Below are positions 7,648-8,454 of a stretch of DNA of 8,454 nt, one piece after another (the first letter of the stretch is position 1; each line of letters starts with the position of its first letter). The translations under genes and the position numbers were made by a program. The stretch spans positions 1-8,454 of the forward strand of contig CAAFWT010000018.1 in assembly GCA_900766785.1 (NCBI GenBank). The letters run 5' to 3'. Origin of the DNA: an uncultured Paraprevotella sp. GTDB lineage: Bacteria; Bacteroidota; Bacteroidia; Bacteroidales; Bacteroidaceae. The notes beneath the pieces are model-generated. The model worked only from the letters and a program-made list of their open reading frames with translations. It made no database searches and was not told the DNA's origin.

Positions 7648-7783
7648 GGAAAAGGTGCCCTTTTGTGGAATCCCTTCTCTTTCCCCCGTGTTTTTCTACT
7701 GAGCCAAAATAGTATTTTGACCAGTTTGCATACATGTATACACACAGAACACAGTATCAGAAAAAAACAGAGTAATCTCCTAA

Positions 7784-8170
7784 CTATCTGTGTCCTGTTG
7801 TCCAAGTGTGACGAAAAGTTAGAATGCTATATAGTTTTCCTCTTTGTTTAGTCCCATTAGTTTCTGGCAGATTTGCTTGATGCCACTATTTACATTTGCA
7901 CAGAAGCTATCTTCCGTAGCGTACATTTCATGAAAGCAAAATAATATTTTGCGAGGATCGGTACTTCTTGAACAACGGCTTAATAATATCAGGTACGCGC
8001 ATTTCCATATAGGCTCTGTCTTTTCTGCTATGTTTCGTCTTTGCCCTGTTATAATGTAAGATTCCATCATTGTAATCTACTTTTTTACGCTCATAAAGAT
8101 CTGCACAATACATTCCGCAGAGGCAAAAAGACATTTTTGCCACATCGCGACTAAATTCCATAAGAGACAT
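7784..8170 (-). pseudogene. Decayed Bacteroidales-type tyrosine recombinase (integrase) fragment
   Basis: This is the C-terminal catalytic part of a phage/transposon-type tyrosine recombinase, broken into three frames. From ATG 8170 the first frame reads MEFSRDVAKMSFCLCGMY, then ADLYE, a KTKHSRKDRAYMEMRVP stretch and IKPLFKKYR. Near 7960 the homology moves to another frame: DPRKILFCFHEMYATEDSF, then NVNSGIKQICQKL, ending at a TAA (7819-7821). A single missing base there shifts the frame again to T-F-R-H-T-W-T-T-G-H-R and a stop at 7784-7786. That FRHTW stretch is the family's catalytic box II (catalytic Arg and nearby His). The whole N-terminal SAM-like/core-binding region (about 200 residues) and the end with the nucleophilic tyrosine are missing. 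The box I Arg position appears to be Tyr, while relatives I recall commonly have Asn or Ser. It cannot be a working integrase and marks a former mobile element. Confidence 0.85.
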
Positions 8171-8193
8171 TGCAAGAGGTTTTATAAACCGTA

Positions 8194-8201
8194 CAAAACT
8201 A
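8194..8201 (-). promoter_or_regulatory. Possible -7 box upstream of the recombinase fragment
   Basis: On the minus strand TAGTTTTG fits the TAnnTTTG consensus. It lies in the 70-base gap between the edge gene's stop and the ATG at 8170, implying a start site near 8187 and a leader of under 20 bases. No -33 element is found at normal spacing: the nearest TTTG is about 30 bases upstream. The match may be chance in AT-rich DNA. Confidence 0.28.
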
Positions 8202-8240
8202 CCACACTTTTATTTGGTTGTTTGTTTTGCACAAAGGGAG

Positions 8241-8454
8241 TTATAAATCTCTATTGGTGGCTGCGATATACGAGCAGTATTTGCTGAGTAGATTGGCTAA
8301 TGGCAAATCGCCTTTCTCGTATCGCTCTGCATCAAGTTTTAGAACTCTTTCACAGATCGGCTTCTTTCCTTTGAACAATGCTTTGAGATATGGGATGCCA
8401 TTCTCCTCAGTAATGTTTAACTTAGTGAAGAATTGTGTCAGATCCTCTGCATCA
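8241..8454 (-). CDS. Unrecognised protein, C-terminal 71-codon part (runs off the window)
   Basis: The minus strand is open from the window edge to a TAA at 8241-8243. It gives about 70 residues beginning DAEDLTQFFTKLNITEENG, then IPYLKALFKGKKPICERVLK and ending in KYCSYIAATNRDL. No start codon of this gene is in the window, so the rest lies beyond the right edge. The piece is soluble, charged (many K, E, D) and probably helical; it has no membrane segment or motif I can name. Five of its eleven leucines use TTA or CTA, codons that pheT avoids over more than 700 codons, which suggests a different, probably acquired, origin. It lies upstream of the integrase remnant on the same strand, so it may be element cargo. 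I assign no function. Confidence 0.65.
   Translation of the reverse strand, partial: DAEDLTQFFTKLNITEENGIPYLKALFKGKKPICERVLKLDAERYEKGDLPLANLLSKYCSYIAATNRDL

Larger units (their letters stand above)
7180..7783. other. 604-base stretch without a convincing gene, rich in inverted repeats
   Basis: This AT-richer stretch separates the aldo/keto reductase from the recombinase remnant. Open frames on both strands here have no family-like sequence, and I read them as chance. It contains the 21-bp inverted repeat (7504-7597) and the 17-base repeat pair (7608-7647) listed separately. It also has a small hairpin, AAAAGG-TGC-CCTTTT (7650-7664), and a weak ACGAT/ATCGT dyad around TAATTA (7322-7336). The only minus-strand promoter hint for the reductase is GAATTTTG (7277-7284), one base off the -7 consensus and about 100 bases from the start. 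Confidence 0.6.

Noticed and set aside
7390..7851. A 153-codon plus-strand frame through the spacer
   Set aside because: It has low-complexity, unpatterned sequence, runs through the repeat structures and antisense to the FRHTW box of the recombinase remnant.
8354..8360. AGATCGG, the start of an Illumina adapter in the other orientation
   Set aside because: Only seven bases match; the following bases diverge from the adapter and the minus-strand reading frame continues through, so it is genomic.

Overview
This looks like the left end of an assembled contig from a member of the Bacteroidota, probably a gut or rumen Prevotella-like organism; genus level is inference. The clues are the YebC variant starting MGRAFEYRKA, a TAnnTTTG-type -7 promoter box before pheT, start codons in A/T-rich leaders without Shine-Dalgarno sequences, and a tyrosine recombinase remnant of the Bacteroidales type. 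The first 17 bases are not biological: they match the 3' end of an Illumina adapter, so the true sequence starts at base 18.

Left, core region (18-6160, all + strand, fairly GC-rich). A 5'-truncated cobalamin-dependent methionine synthase (metH) comes first and ends right after its B12 domain, with no reactivation domain. A 190-base gap follows, holding a possible 41-residue membrane peptide and a promoter -7 box. Then come pheT (phenylalanyl-tRNA synthetase beta chain), a YebC-family translation or regulatory protein and a small cysteine-rich TSCPD protein. The last two overlap by one base. A strong intrinsic terminator at 6108-6160 closes the run. pheT, yebC and the TSCPD gene look like one transcription unit with a translation theme.

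Middle (6161-7179). A convergent - strand aldo/keto reductase of the YghZ/L-glyceraldehyde-3-phosphate reductase type has an intact catalytic tetrad but lacks about 30-35 residues of the usual C-terminus.

Right, accessory-like region (7180-8454, AT-richer). About 600 bases without a convincing gene hold a 21-bp inverted repeat with a 52-base spacer and a pair of 17-base repeats, one containing a perfect 14-bp palindrome. Beyond them, on the - strand, is a badly decayed tyrosine recombinase (N-terminal domain missing, two frameshifts, early stop). At the right edge is the C-terminal part of an unrecognised protein whose leucine codon use differs sharply from pheT. This side reads as the scar of an integrated element next to housekeeping genes. 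I found no intact novel system. The repeat cluster and the unknown gene entering from the right edge are the best leads.
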